Positions 9,208 to 17,741 of a stretch of 64,000 nt of DNA are shown piece by piece (positions within the stretch are counted from its first letter, which is position 1; the number at the start of each line of letters is the position of its first letter). Below the pieces are notes generated by a model that ran no database searches, was not told where the DNA came from, and worked only from the letters and a program-made list of their open reading frames with translations. The DNA is from Kumtagia ephedrae (GTDB lineage: Bacteria > Pseudomonadota > Alphaproteobacteria > Rhizobiales > Rhizobiaceae), in the NCBI RefSeq assembly GCF_003012745.1, contig NZ_PXYK01000002.1, forward strand, positions 62,001 through 126,000, given 5' to 3'. The position numbers and the translations under genes were made by a program.

Positions 9208-10032
9208 CTATTCGACGGTGGCCGCCTTGCGTGCCCGGGCGGCCGTCTTCCTCGGCGCGACCGTCGCAGCGACGGCCGTCGGCTCCACCACGCCGAAGCC
9301 GAGATCGGCCTCGATCCGCCGACCTGCGGTGAGGACGGCGCGGATGGTGGCGTCGATGTCGCGCTGGCGCATGCGCTCCTCCGGGCCGGCGACGCCGATG
9401 GCGCCGATGACCTCGCCCGACGGGCTGCGGATCGCCGTGGAGAAGCCGAGCACGCCGGCACGGTACTCGCCGCACGTCTCGGAGTAGCCGCGCTGGCGGA
9501 TCAGCTCGAGGTCGGCGCGAAGCTCAGCCGGGGTGCGCACGGTGTTCTCGGTGAAGCGCTTGAGATTGCCGCTGACGCGGCGGATCGTCTCCTCCGGCAG
9601 GTAGGCGAGCATGGCCTTGCCGGTCGAGGAGCAATAGGCGGGGGCACGGTCGCCGACATTCACATAGGTGCGCACGGCATGGATGCCGTCGGCCTTGTCG
9701 AGGTAAAGAACCCCCTCCCCGTCGAACACCGAGAGATGCGTGGTCTCCTCGGTGACTTCGGCCAGCTCGCGCAGGTGACGGGCGGCATAGGCCCTGAGAT
9801 CGAGCCGGGAATAGACGCGCACGCCGAGCTCCCACAGCCGCAGCGTCGCCTTGTAGGTGCGCGCATCCGCGTCGCGCGCCACGTAGCCGCATTCCTCGAG
9901 GGTGCGCAGCAGCCGGTGGACGTTGCTCTTGCTCATTCCGCATTCGGCGGCAAGATCGGTCAGCGTGCGGCTCCCCGGGCTGCGCGCCAGCGCCTCGAGC
10001 ACCTTGAGGCCTTTGACGACCGTGGTTTCCAT
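9208..10032 (-). CDS. IclR-family transcriptional regulator
   Basis: A 274-residue regulator with an N-terminal winged helix-turn-helix (V-K-G-L-K-V-L-E-A-L, then L-T-D-L-A-A-E-C-G-M-S-K-S-N-V-H-R-L-L) and a C-terminal IclR effector domain (YLDKADG, G-R-A-P-A-Y-C-S-S-T-G-K-A-M-L-A, G-E-Y-R-A-G-V-L-G-F-S-T-A-I). The tail after residue 255 is Ala/Arg-rich and low in complexity. The ATG at 10032 is preceded by GGGAG; the reading to 10086 adds 18 poorly conserved-looking residues. It is convergent with the importer operon and downstream of a same-strand FAD oxidoreductase gene, so its targets may include either. An operator-like TTCCAATATTTGAAAC lies upstream at 10137-10152. Confidence 0.9.
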   Translation of the reverse strand: METTVVKGLKVLEALARSPGSRTLTDLAAECGMSKSNVHRLLRTLEECGYVARDADARTYKATLRLWELGVRVYSRLDLRAYAARHLRELAEVTEETTHLSVFDGEGVLYLDKADGIHAVRTYVNVGDRAPAYCSSTGKAMLAYLPEETIRRVSGNLKRFTENTVRTPAELRADLELIRQRGYSETCGEYRAGVLGFSTAIRSPSGEVIGAIGVAGPEERMRQRDIDATIRAVLTAGRRIEADLGFGVVEPTAVAATVAPRKTAARARKAATVE

Positions 10033-10219
10033 CCCGTTCTCCCGACCTCGGCTTCGGCAAACCGTGCCCGGTTCTTCAACCGGCACGGCCGCTCATCCGC
10101 TTCCTGTCGAAAGGCTGTAGCGCGGCCCGCGAAAAATTCCAATATTTGAAACGAACCTTCAGTTTCCGCACGCAGCGAATCGACGCGGCAGACCAGTTCG
10201 CGGCGTCTCGCCGGCCCCT

Positions 10220-11815
10220 TCACCTGCCCCTTCGCCCGAGCCTTCCAAGGACGACCCGCGCCGCATTGTAGCCGGGCACGCCAGTGACGCCGCCGCCCGG
10301 ATGGTTGGAGGCGCTGCACAGGAAGAGGTTTCGCACCGGGGTGGAGTGATCGGCGAAGCGTGGTACGGGGCGGCGGAAGAAGAGCTGGCTGAGCGTCAGG
10401 TCGGCATGGTGCGGATTGCCGCCGGGCAGGCCGAACTGCTCCTCGTAGTCGGCGGCGAGCATGACGTGCTTGTGCAGGTAGGTGGCCGGCCAAGTCGGCG
10501 CGAACGCCGCGATCGTCTCCAGCACGCGCCCCACGACCGCCTGCTTCGTCGCCTCGCCGTGGTCGGCGCCCGGACCTGAGGGGATGTGGCCGCCATAGAT
10601 GCTGAGCAGGTGATGACCTTTCGGGGCGAGCGATGGATCGACGACGGACGGTGCCTGGACGGTGAGATAGGGCCGCCGGGACGGCTGCCCCGCCTGAAGA
10701 TCGGCAAAGGCCTGTTCGAGATAGGCGACGCTCGGCGCGATCGTCACCTGGGACGGATCGCCCTGGCCGTATCCGGAGGCCTCGATGCCTTCCCATTTCG
10801 GCAACTCCTCCACGGCGAGATGCACCTTGAAGGCCGTCGCCTGGCCGCCGAAGCCGCGGATGCCGCGCAGGAATTCCGTGGGCAGCGCCTTCTCGTCGAC
10901 GAGGTTCAGGAAAGTGTGCCTGGCCGAAGCGTTCGAGACGACGAGCTTGGCACGGACCTCGTCGCCGTTCGCCAGCACCACGCCCTCGGCCCTGCCGTCG
11001 GCGACGATGATGCGGGCCACCTCCGCATCGACCCGCGTCTCCATGCCGAAGCGCGCGCCGGCGCGGGCGATCGCCTCGCTGACGGCTCCCATGCCGCCGC
11101 GCACCAGCCCGGTGCCGCCGGCGGGCGTGGTGTTGTCGCGCAGATAGCCGCGCAGCAGGAAATAGGCGGTGCCCTCGGTATGGAAGCCGACGCTCTGGCC
11201 CGAGCCGCCGGCGGGGTAGTAGCCGAGGATCGCCTTGACCGCATCGGACTCGAACCAGCGGCCGAGATAGTCGTAGGCACTCATGGTCAACAGGTCGGCC
11301 ACGTCGTGGAAGCGGCCGACCATGCCGCGGTTGCGCCACGCGAACATGGCCATGTCGCGCAGATTGCGCGGCCCGAGCACGCTCGGATCGAACGGGATCT
11401 CCCACATGAGTTGCCGGAAGATCGGCCCGAGCCGCGCCAGATGGTCGAGATAGTCCGGATAGGCCGATGCGTCCTTGCCAGAGAACCGCGCGAACTGCTT
11501 GGCCAGGCGGTCGGTCTCGCGCCAGAGCACTATCGGACCGGCGCCCTCAATCGGCTGGACGATCGGCGGCGTCGCCAAAACCTCGTAGCCGAACTTCTGC
11601 AATTCGAGGTCGAGGATCACCCGCGGCTGCAGCAATCCCAGCATATGCGCGGCGGTGCTGACCTTGTAGCCCGGCCAGACCTCCTCCGTCACGCAGGCGC
11701 CGCCGAGCAGCCCGCGCTTTTCGACCACGCAGACCTTCAGTCCGGCCTTGGCCAGATAGGCGCCGCAGACGAGGCCGTTATGTCCGGCCCCCACGATGAC
11801 GACGTCATGCTTCAT
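10220..11815 (-). CDS. CrtI/PYROXD2-like FAD-dependent oxidoreductase
   Basis: The 531-residue protein opens with the dinucleotide-binding motif VVIVGAGHNGLVCGAYLAKAG and an acidic strand end (V-V-E-K-R), then G-L-L-G-G-A-C-V-T-E-E, as in phytoene-desaturase-like amine oxidoreductases. The C-terminus has the flavin-contact region FLCSASNHPGGGVTGVPGYNAA. The size and the H-N-G-L-V variant match the PYROXD2/phytoene dehydrogenase-related group common in soil bacteria, whose substrates are mostly unknown; no carotenoid genes are nearby, so carotenoid desaturation is unlikely. It lies upstream of the IclR gene on the same strand with a 187-bp gap. Confidence 0.85.
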   Translation of the reverse strand: MKHDVVIVGAGHNGLVCGAYLAKAGLKVCVVEKRGLLGGACVTEEVWPGYKVSTAAHMLGLLQPRVILDLELQKFGYEVLATPPIVQPIEGAGPIVLWRETDRLAKQFARFSGKDASAYPDYLDHLARLGPIFRQLMWEIPFDPSVLGPRNLRDMAMFAWRNRGMVGRFHDVADLLTMSAYDYLGRWFESDAVKAILGYYPAGGSGQSVGFHTEGTAYFLLRGYLRDNTTPAGGTGLVRGGMGAVSEAIARAGARFGMETRVDAEVARIIVADGRAEGVVLANGDEVRAKLVVSNASARHTFLNLVDEKALPTEFLRGIRGFGGQATAFKVHLAVEELPKWEGIEASGYGQGDPSQVTIAPSVAYLEQAFADLQAGQPSRRPYLTVQAPSVVDPSLAPKGHHLLSIYGGHIPSGPGADHGEATKQAVVGRVLETIAAFAPTWPATYLHKHVMLAADYEEQFGLPGGNPHHADLTLSQLFFRRPVPRFADHSTPVRNLFLCSASNHPGGGVTGVPGYNAARVVLGRLGRRGR

Positions 11816-12114
11816 GCTGGTTTCTTGCTCTCGCTCGCGGCTGATCCGGCGTGACGGTCACAACATCGCGCCGCGGTGAAGTCCCATGCCGGGGATCACT
11901 TCAACGGATGGGATTTGTTCCGAATAATGATATACTGTCGTGTATGTTGACATTTTTGGCGACCAGGTGCTAGCTCTTTCTCCCGTGGCGCCCTTGTCTT
12001 CGGCGTCTTCCGTGAGCACTTGAACCCGGCATGCGGCGGGCGACCCATCCGCGGATGGCGACGCGCCACGGGACTTGCAACGCTGCCGCCGTCGGCCGAA
12101 GGAAGGACATCGCC
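11816..12114. promoter_or_regulatory. Divergent intergenic region upstream of the gamma-lyase gene
   Basis: The 299-bp gap contains no supported gene. It holds TTCCGAATA at 11918-11926, the inverted repeat ATAC-TGTCGT-GTAT at 11932-11945, and a possible sigma70 -35 box TTGACA at 11947-11952 with a poor -10 (TAGCTC at 11971-11976). The Shine-Dalgarno GGAAGGA at about 12100-12106 sets the ATG at 12115. These elements would serve the plus-strand gene; the promoter for the minus-strand oxidoreductase is not clear. Confidence 0.35.
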
Positions 12115-13311
12115 ATGACTGCGAGACGCAACCGGCCGCAGGGCTTCTCCACCCGGGCGATCCATCTCGGCTACGATCCCGCGGAGCATGACGGGGCGCT
12201 GACGCCACCCATCTACATGACCTCGACCTTCGCCTTCGAGACGGCCGAGGCAGGGTCGGAAATGTTCCGCGGCGAGCGCGCCGGTTACATCTACGGGCGC
12301 ACCCGCAACCCCACCCAGACCATCCTTGAAGAGCGCATGGCGAGCCTGGAGGGCGGCGAAGCGGCGATGACGGCGGGCTCCGGCATGGCCGCCATATCGA
12401 GCGTCATGCTCACCATCCTCAATCCGGGCGACGAGGTGATTGTCGACCACACGATCTACGGCAACACCTTCGCCTATTTCACCCAGGCGCTCACCCGCTT
12501 CGGAGTGATCGTCCATCTCGCCGACTTCACCCGGCCCGAGACGGTGGCGGAACTCGTCGGCGAGAACACCAGGGCGGTCTTCTTCGAGACGCCCGCCAAC
12601 CCGAACCTGCGCGTCATCGACATCGCAGAGATCGCGCGCATCGCCGGCCGCGCCGGCGCGGTCGTGATCGTCGACAACACCTTCGCGACGCCGGCGCTGC
12701 AGCGGCCGCTGGAATTCGGCGCAGACGTCGTCGTGCATTCGGCCACGAAATATCTGGGCGGCCATGGAGACCTGCTCGGCGGCATCGTGGTCGGCACGGC
12801 CGACATGATCAAGCAGGTGCGGACCACCGGCCTGCGCTGGATGACGGGCGCGACGCTGTCGCCCTTCAACTGCTTCCTGCTGCTGCGCGGGCTGAAGACC
12901 CTGGAGCTTCGTCTGGAACGGCATTCGGCCTCGGCCATGGCGGTCGCCCGGCTGCTGGAAGACCATGGCAAGGTCGCCAGCATTTCCTATCCGGGGCTGG
13001 AATCCTTCCCGCAGTTCGACCTCGCCAGGCGCCAGATGTCGGCGCCGGGCGGGCTGATCGCCTTCGAGCTCGACGGCGGCATGGACATGGGCATGGCGTT
13101 CATGAACAAGCTGTCCCTCGTCACCCGGGCGGTCAGCCTCGGCGACACGGAAACGCTCATCCAGCATCCCGCCTCGATGACCCACGCGACCTACGGCACC
13201 GAGGAGCGCGCCAGGCACGGCATTGGCGACGGCCTGCTGCGGCTTTCCGTTGGGCTGGAAAACGTCGACGACATCCTCGACGATCTCGACCAGGCGCTGA
13301 ACGCGCTCTGA
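12115..13311 (+). CDS. Cys/Met metabolism PLP-dependent enzyme, methionine gamma-lyase-like
   Basis: 398 residues, a typical length for methionine or cystathionine gamma-lyases. Seen motifs: GYIYGRTRNPT (phosphate-binding Tyr and Arg from the neighbouring subunit), the Asp of VIVDNTFATP, and the PLP lysine K212 in HSATKYLGGHGD. The closest recognisable type is methionine gamma-lyase (alpha,gamma-elimination to a 2-keto acid, thiol and ammonia), but the position of the family's catalytic Cys is Asn117 (IYGNTF), so the substrate may be another gamma-substituted amino acid such as a homoserine ester. The 2-ketobutyrate product of a gamma-lyase would feed the propionyl-CoA genes further along; that is only a metabolic inference. 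Confidence 0.85.
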   Translation: MTARRNRPQGFSTRAIHLGYDPAEHDGALTPPIYMTSTFAFETAEAGSEMFRGERAGYIYGRTRNPTQTILEERMASLEGGEAAMTAGSGMAAISSVMLTILNPGDEVIVDHTIYGNTFAYFTQALTRFGVIVHLADFTRPETVAELVGENTRAVFFETPANPNLRVIDIAEIARIAGRAGAVVIVDNTFATPALQRPLEFGADVVVHSATKYLGGHGDLLGGIVVGTADMIKQVRTTGLRWMTGATLSPFNCFLLLRGLKTLELRLERHSASAMAVARLLEDHGKVASISYPGLESFPQFDLARRQMSAPGGLIAFELDGGMDMGMAFMNKLSLVTRAVSLGDTETLIQHPASMTHATYGTEERARHGIGDGLLRLSVGLENVDDILDDLDQALNAL

Positions 13312-13441
13312 ACCGGAACGGCCGTCAGCCAATCGCCGGCGACGGCAAGGGCGTCGCGGCCGGTGACGGTGAACCCATCGACACGAAGCGCTCAGCCGCC
13401 GTCTCCAGGGTCGGCGACCGGTGGCATGATCGAAGCCAGGA

Positions 13442-14806
13442 TCATTTTTCCTCCTCCTTCGGCTGTCGGGACATGCTCGCGGTGCGCGAAAATCGGTCGA
13501 GGTGAAACGCCGCCGGGTCGACGCAGGGCGGCTCGCCGCAGATCATCTCGGCCGCAAGCCTTCCCGCCCCCGGTCCGATGCCGAAGCCGTGGCCGGAAAA
13601 GCCGGTCGCCATGAACAGGCCGGAGACGGCGGTGACCGGACCGATCACCGGCAGCGCGTCCGGCATGACGTCGATCAGGCCGCCCCACCGGCCGGCAATG
13701 CGCATGCCGGCGAACAGCGGATAGGCCTCGGCGATTTTTTGCGCCGCCTCCCTCAGCACCCAGCCGGCCGGCTCGGGATCGGCGATGCGAACCTGCTCGA
13801 ACGGCGTGATCTCGTCCGGCTGCCAATGCCGGGCAAGGCGCGCCTCCTCGACGAAGCGGCGGCCGATGCGCAGCCGCAGGCTGCGCAGGCCGGCTGCGAA
13901 GGCCGGGCGGAAGTCGGAGAGCAGGCGGAAACTGTCGGGAACGATGTCGAAGATCGTCGCGTCGGCCTGCGAGACGATGTAGCCGCCGTCGCGCCGCTTG
14001 CGCCAGCCGAAGCGCCGGCCGGCGACCGAGACTTCCGGCCCGCCCGGCAGGGGATGCGTGCGCATCACCGAGCCCATCACCTTGAGCTGCGGCAGGTCGA
14101 TGCCGAGATTGCCGGCGAACAGGCGCGACCAGATGCCGGCGGCCAGAAGCACGGCGCCGCAAGCGATCGGCCCTCTTTCGGTCACGACCCCGGAAAGCCG
14201 TCCGCCCTGCGTTTCGATGCTCCTGACCGCGCATCCGGAGTGGATGGTCGCGCCGAAAACCCTCGCCGCCTCGCCGATCGCAGCCGTCGCTCTGTCCGGC
14301 TCGGCCCCGCCGTCGGACGCGGTGTAGAGACCGCCCCGCCCCGGCTGCGCGCCGCCCGGCACCAGTTGCGCGGCTTCCGCGGCGGTGACCATCCTGCTGT
14401 CCAGCGCATGCGGCCGGACCGAAGCGAGCCATGCCTCATAGCCCGCCTCGTCGTTGCGGCTGCGGCCGCCGAGATAGAGGATGCCGGTGGTGCGGAAGCC
14501 GGTGTCGAGCGCCCCGAACACGGCCGGGTCGCGCCAGTCGCGCATGCTCTGCCGCATCAGCGGGATTTCGGCGGGATGGCGCAGCGTGTTGCGGCACCAG
14601 CCCCAGTTGCGCCCCGACTGCTCGCCGGCGATGGCGCCCTTCTCGCAGAGCGCTACCGACAGCCCGCGCCGCGCCAGATGCCACGCCGCCGACACGCCGA
14701 CGATGCCGCCGCCGATGATGACGACGTCGGCTGACTTCGGCAGGGCGGCGTCCGGTGCGACCTGGCGCAACTGCAGGGCGTAGCGTGAGGCGTCGAGGTC
14801 GCCCAT
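13442..14806 (-). CDS. FAD-dependent oxidoreductase, DAO (D-amino acid oxidase/glycine oxidase-like) family
   Basis: 454 residues with the FAD-binding motif VVIIGGGIVGVSAAWHLARRG near residue 28, then E-K-G-A-I-A-G-E-Q-S-G-R-N-W-G-W, and a C-terminal G-R-W-G-G-L-I-D-V-M-P and F-S-G-H-G-F-G-I-G-P-G-A-G flavin-proximal motif. This is typical of DAO proteins that oxidise secondary or small amines (sarcosine, glycine, amino acids). The ATG at 14806 lies 11 bp after the sulfurtransferase stop, so it appears to be the last gene of the hyuAB-sulfurtransferase operon. It may oxidise the amino acid released by that pathway (inference). Confidence 0.87.
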   Translation of the reverse strand: MGDLDASRYALQLRQVAPDAALPKSADVVIIGGGIVGVSAAWHLARRGLSVALCEKGAIAGEQSGRNWGWCRNTLRHPAEIPLMRQSMRDWRDPAVFGALDTGFRTTGILYLGGRSRNDEAGYEAWLASVRPHALDSRMVTAAEAAQLVPGGAQPGRGGLYTASDGGAEPDRATAAIGEAARVFGATIHSGCAVRSIETQGGRLSGVVTERGPIACGAVLLAAGIWSRLFAGNLGIDLPQLKVMGSVMRTHPLPGGPEVSVAGRRFGWRKRRDGGYIVSQADATIFDIVPDSFRLLSDFRPAFAAGLRSLRLRIGRRFVEEARLARHWQPDEITPFEQVRIADPEPAGWVLREAAQKIAEAYPLFAGMRIAGRWGGLIDVMPDALPVIGPVTAVSGLFMATGFSGHGFGIGPGAGRLAAEMICGEPPCVDPAAFHLDRFSRTASMSRQPKEEEK

Positions 14807-14817
14807 GCCGGCCCGCG

Positions 14818-15675
14818 TCAGGCCTTTTTCGCCGCGCCGGCGGTCAGCTTCGGGGTATCGTCGCGCTGCCCCCATTCATGCCACGAGCCGTCGTAGAGCT
14901 TCCAGTCCTTGTTGCCGGCACGCTCGATCATGAAGCCGAGGATGGCGGCGGTCACGCCGGAGCCGCAGGTGGTGATCACCGGGCCGCCGACATCGGCGTC
15001 GGCATCGGCGAAGATTTTCGCAGCGGTTTGCGCATCGACGAAGGCAAAATTGTTCGCCGGATCGAAGAATTTCTGCCAGGGCGTGTTGATGGCGTTGGGC
15101 ATGTGGCCGCTGGCCACGCCGGGATAGCCGGAGCCTTCCGTGCCGTCGAAGCGGGCCGCGGTGCGCGCATCGACCACTGTCGTGCCGCCGTCGAGCGCGG
15201 CCCGCACATCGTCGGTGTCGGCGACATGGCCCGGCCTGAGCTTCGCCTCGAACACCACCGGAGCGACGTCAGGCGCGTCGCCTGCCTCGACCGGCCTGCC
15301 TTCAGCCAGCCATTTGCGGAAGCCGCCATCGAGGATGCGCACCCTGTCGTGGCCGAAGACGCGGAACATCCACCACAGCCGCGCCGACACGTAGCCGGAA
15401 TCGTAGACGACCACGGTGGTGTCGTTGCCGATGCCGAGGGCGCCGACCTCCCTCGCCCAGAGTTCCGCCGAGGGCAGCATGTTGACGTAGGGCGAGTCCG
15501 GATCCGACACCGCGCCGAGGTCGATGAAGCGGGCGCCAGGGATGTGGCCGCGGCGGAAATCGTCGACGGCATGCTTGCCGGCCTCCGGCAGGTACCAGGA
15601 GCAGTCGAGCACGACGAGCCCCGGCTCGCCCAGATGTTCCGAGAGCCAGTCGGTGGTCACAAGCCATTCGCTCAT
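14818..15675 (-). CDS. sseA: 3-mercaptopyruvate/thiosulfate sulfurtransferase (two-rhodanese-domain)
   Basis: The 285-residue protein has two rhodanese domains. The first (about 1-150) is the inactive one, with the conserved F-R-R-G-H-I-P-G-A-R-F-I-D; the second contains the active-site loop C237-G-S-G-V-T, which is the mercaptopyruvate sulfurtransferase form rather than the thiosulfate form (CRxGxT). It transfers sulfur from 3-mercaptopyruvate to thiols or cyanide in the cytoplasm. It sits 50 bp after hyuB and 11 bp before the DAO gene, an unusual place; its role in that operon is not obvious. Confidence 0.9.
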   Translation of the reverse strand: MSEWLVTTDWLSEHLGEPGLVVLDCSWYLPEAGKHAVDDFRRGHIPGARFIDLGAVSDPDSPYVNMLPSAELWAREVGALGIGNDTTVVVYDSGYVSARLWWMFRVFGHDRVRILDGGFRKWLAEGRPVEAGDAPDVAPVVFEAKLRPGHVADTDDVRAALDGGTTVVDARTAARFDGTEGSGYPGVASGHMPNAINTPWQKFFDPANNFAFVDAQTAAKIFADADADVGGPVITTCGSGVTAAILGFMIERAGNKDWKLYDGSWHEWGQRDDTPKLTAGAAKKA

Positions 15676-15725
15676 CGTCGTTCTCCAGCAAGGGACGGAA
15701 AAACGGAGCCGTCCGGCCCACAGCC

Positions 15726-17741
15726 TCAGCGCCGCGCCGAAGCCCCGCGCCGGCCGGGGGACCGCAGCGCCGCCAGCAGGCCGGGCACGTCGGCCGCGCT
15801 CACGGTCTCGCCGGCATCGAGCCTGCGGTCGATCTCGGCGTAGAGCGCGCGGTAGGAAGTCTGCCGCTGCACGCGCGGCATGTCCTGGGTGATCTCGCTG
15901 ACCGCGTCATGAAGCGCGGCAGGCCAGCGTGCGTGATAGGCGTCGCGCGCCGGGCCGAAGTCGAACTCCTTGAGCGGCGCGCCGTCGCGGGCGGCGCGCA
16001 TCTTCCCGCGCAGCGCCTCCGTCGCCGCGCGATCGAGCCCGTCCTTCAGCGTGCCGACTACGCCGTATTTTTCACGGGCGGTATCGAGCGACACATATTC
16101 GTCGAGCACATCCTCCCACACCGTCGCCGCCGGCCGCTCGAGCGGATCGCCATAACCGCCGCCGCCCTGCGTGCCGAGGCGCAGCACATCACCGGCATCC
16201 ATCTCCAGAATGTCGATCTTGCCGATGTCGCGCGGGTCGTCGCCGTCCGGGTTGAGGAGGGTGTAGCCGGTCGTGCCCGGCGTGCCGCCCTTGCGGCCGG
16301 CCGGCGGGAACAAATAGCGCTCCATGTTGCGCGCCGTGATGGTGGTGAACGGCACGTTGGTCTCGAACTCGACGATCGAGCCTGTGCCGCCGCGATAGCG
16401 GCCGGCGCCGCCGGAATCGTCGCGCAGCGAATAGCGGCGGATCAGGAGGTTCGGCATCTCGTGCTCGAGCAGCTCGGTCGGCACGTTCTTGAGGAAGTTG
16501 AGGATGACCATGGTGCCGTCGACGCCGTCGTCGACCGGCCGGCCGCCGGAGCCGCCGACCAGCGGCTGGACGACGCTGACCCTCGTCTCGCCGGTCGCCA
16601 TGTCCGGCACCGATACCAGCAGGATCGAGCCCTGGCCCGAGTCGGTTGCCGGAAGCTGGTCGGGCACCGCCTGCGACAGCGCGCCGATGATGACGTCGCA
16701 GACCTTGTGCGAGGTCGAATAGCGCCCGCCATAGGCGGCGCCGGCCTCAGGATTGATGATGGTGCCCCTGGGGATGTGGACCTTCATCGGCCGCACCAGC
16801 CCGGCATTGTAGGCGATGCCGGGCTCGCGCGTGCACAGCCAGTTGACCACGCCGGTGATCAGCATCCAGTGGCCGTCCTTGCTGAAGCTCGGCAGGTTGA
16901 GCGCGGCGCGCACCTGCGGCGCCGTCCCGGTGAAGTCCATATGCATCTCGCCGCCGCCGATGGTCAGCTTCAGGTTGACGCGCAGCAGCCCCTGCCCGAC
17001 CATGTCGGCCTCGATGAAATCGCTGAAGCGGTAGACGCCGTCGGGCACGGTCGAAATGACCCGCCGGGCCTGCGTCTCGGCGTAGTCCATCACGTCGACG
17101 ATGCCCTGACTGATCTTCTCCGGCCCGAAGCGCCCCAGCAATTCCTTGACCCGCCGCTCCGCCGTCGACAGCCCGGCGATGCAGGCCTTCATGTCGCCCC
17201 AGTTCTGGTCGGCGGTCCGGGTGTTGACCAGGAACATCTTCAGGAAGGTCTCGTCGAGCCTGCCCTGGTGGAACAGTTTTTGCGGCGGAACGCGGATGCC
17301 TTCCTGGTAGATCTCGTGGCTCGACGGCGCGATGCTGCCCGGTACGCGGCCGCCGACATCCGACATGTGGACGAAGGTCCAGGCGTAGCAGATCAGCTTG
17401 CCGTCGTGGAAAATCGGCTTCCACAGGAAGATGTCGTTGAGATGGGTGCACATTCCCCCGGTCGCCTCGGGGTCGTTGGTCATGAAGATGTCGCCCTCGC
17501 GCACGTCGTCGCCCATCGCCTTGACGGCGTCGTCCATCGGCATGCCGACCATCATCAGCACGCCGTAGCGGCGCGACGCGGCGAACACCTCGCCGCCGGG
17601 GCTCACCAGCACCGCGCCATAGTCCTGCGTTTCCTTGATGAAGACGGTGTGCGCGGTGCGGAACAGCGCCTGCGCCATCTCGTCGACGATCGCCTGGAAG
17701 CGGTTGCTCAGGATCTCCAGACCGATCTTGTCCTCGATCAT
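15726..17741 (-). CDS. hyuB: Hydantoinase B/oxoprolinase family protein (ATP-dependent N-methylhydantoinase beta subunit)
   Basis: 671 residues, slightly longer than typical HyuB (about 550-600). The start M-I-E-D-K-I-G-L-E-I-L-S-N-R-F and the segments D-I-F-M-T-N-D-P-E-A-T-G-G-M-C-T-H, Y-A-W-T-F-V-H-M-S-D-V-G-G and E-A-G-A-A-Y-G-G-R-Y are characteristic. HyuA and HyuB together hydrolyse five-membered amide rings (N-methylhydantoin, 5-oxoproline and analogues) at the expense of ATP; related acetone and acetophenone carboxylases share the fold. The ATG overlaps the HyuA stop by four bases, so the subunits are translationally coupled. The C-terminal roughly 100 residues are variable and end in an Arg-rich tail. 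Confidence 0.9.
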   Translation of the reverse strand: MIEDKIGLEILSNRFQAIVDEMAQALFRTAHTVFIKETQDYGAVLVSPGGEVFAASRRYGVLMMVGMPMDDAVKAMGDDVREGDIFMTNDPEATGGMCTHLNDIFLWKPIFHDGKLICYAWTFVHMSDVGGRVPGSIAPSSHEIYQEGIRVPPQKLFHQGRLDETFLKMFLVNTRTADQNWGDMKACIAGLSTAERRVKELLGRFGPEKISQGIVDVMDYAETQARRVISTVPDGVYRFSDFIEADMVGQGLLRVNLKLTIGGGEMHMDFTGTAPQVRAALNLPSFSKDGHWMLITGVVNWLCTREPGIAYNAGLVRPMKVHIPRGTIINPEAGAAYGGRYSTSHKVCDVIIGALSQAVPDQLPATDSGQGSILLVSVPDMATGETRVSVVQPLVGGSGGRPVDDGVDGTMVILNFLKNVPTELLEHEMPNLLIRRYSLRDDSGGAGRYRGGTGSIVEFETNVPFTTITARNMERYLFPPAGRKGGTPGTTGYTLLNPDGDDPRDIGKIDILEMDAGDVLRLGTQGGGGYGDPLERPAATVWEDVLDEYVSLDTAREKYGVVGTLKDGLDRAATEALRGKMRAARDGAPLKEFDFGPARDAYHARWPAALHDAVSEITQDMPRVQRQTSYRALYAEIDRRLDAGETVSAADVPGLLAALRSPGRRGASARR

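Noticed and set aside
10220-11815. Carotenoid biosynthesis gene (phytoene desaturase)
   Set aside because: The N-terminal motif variant matches the PYROXD2-like group, and no crtB/crtE-type genes are nearby.
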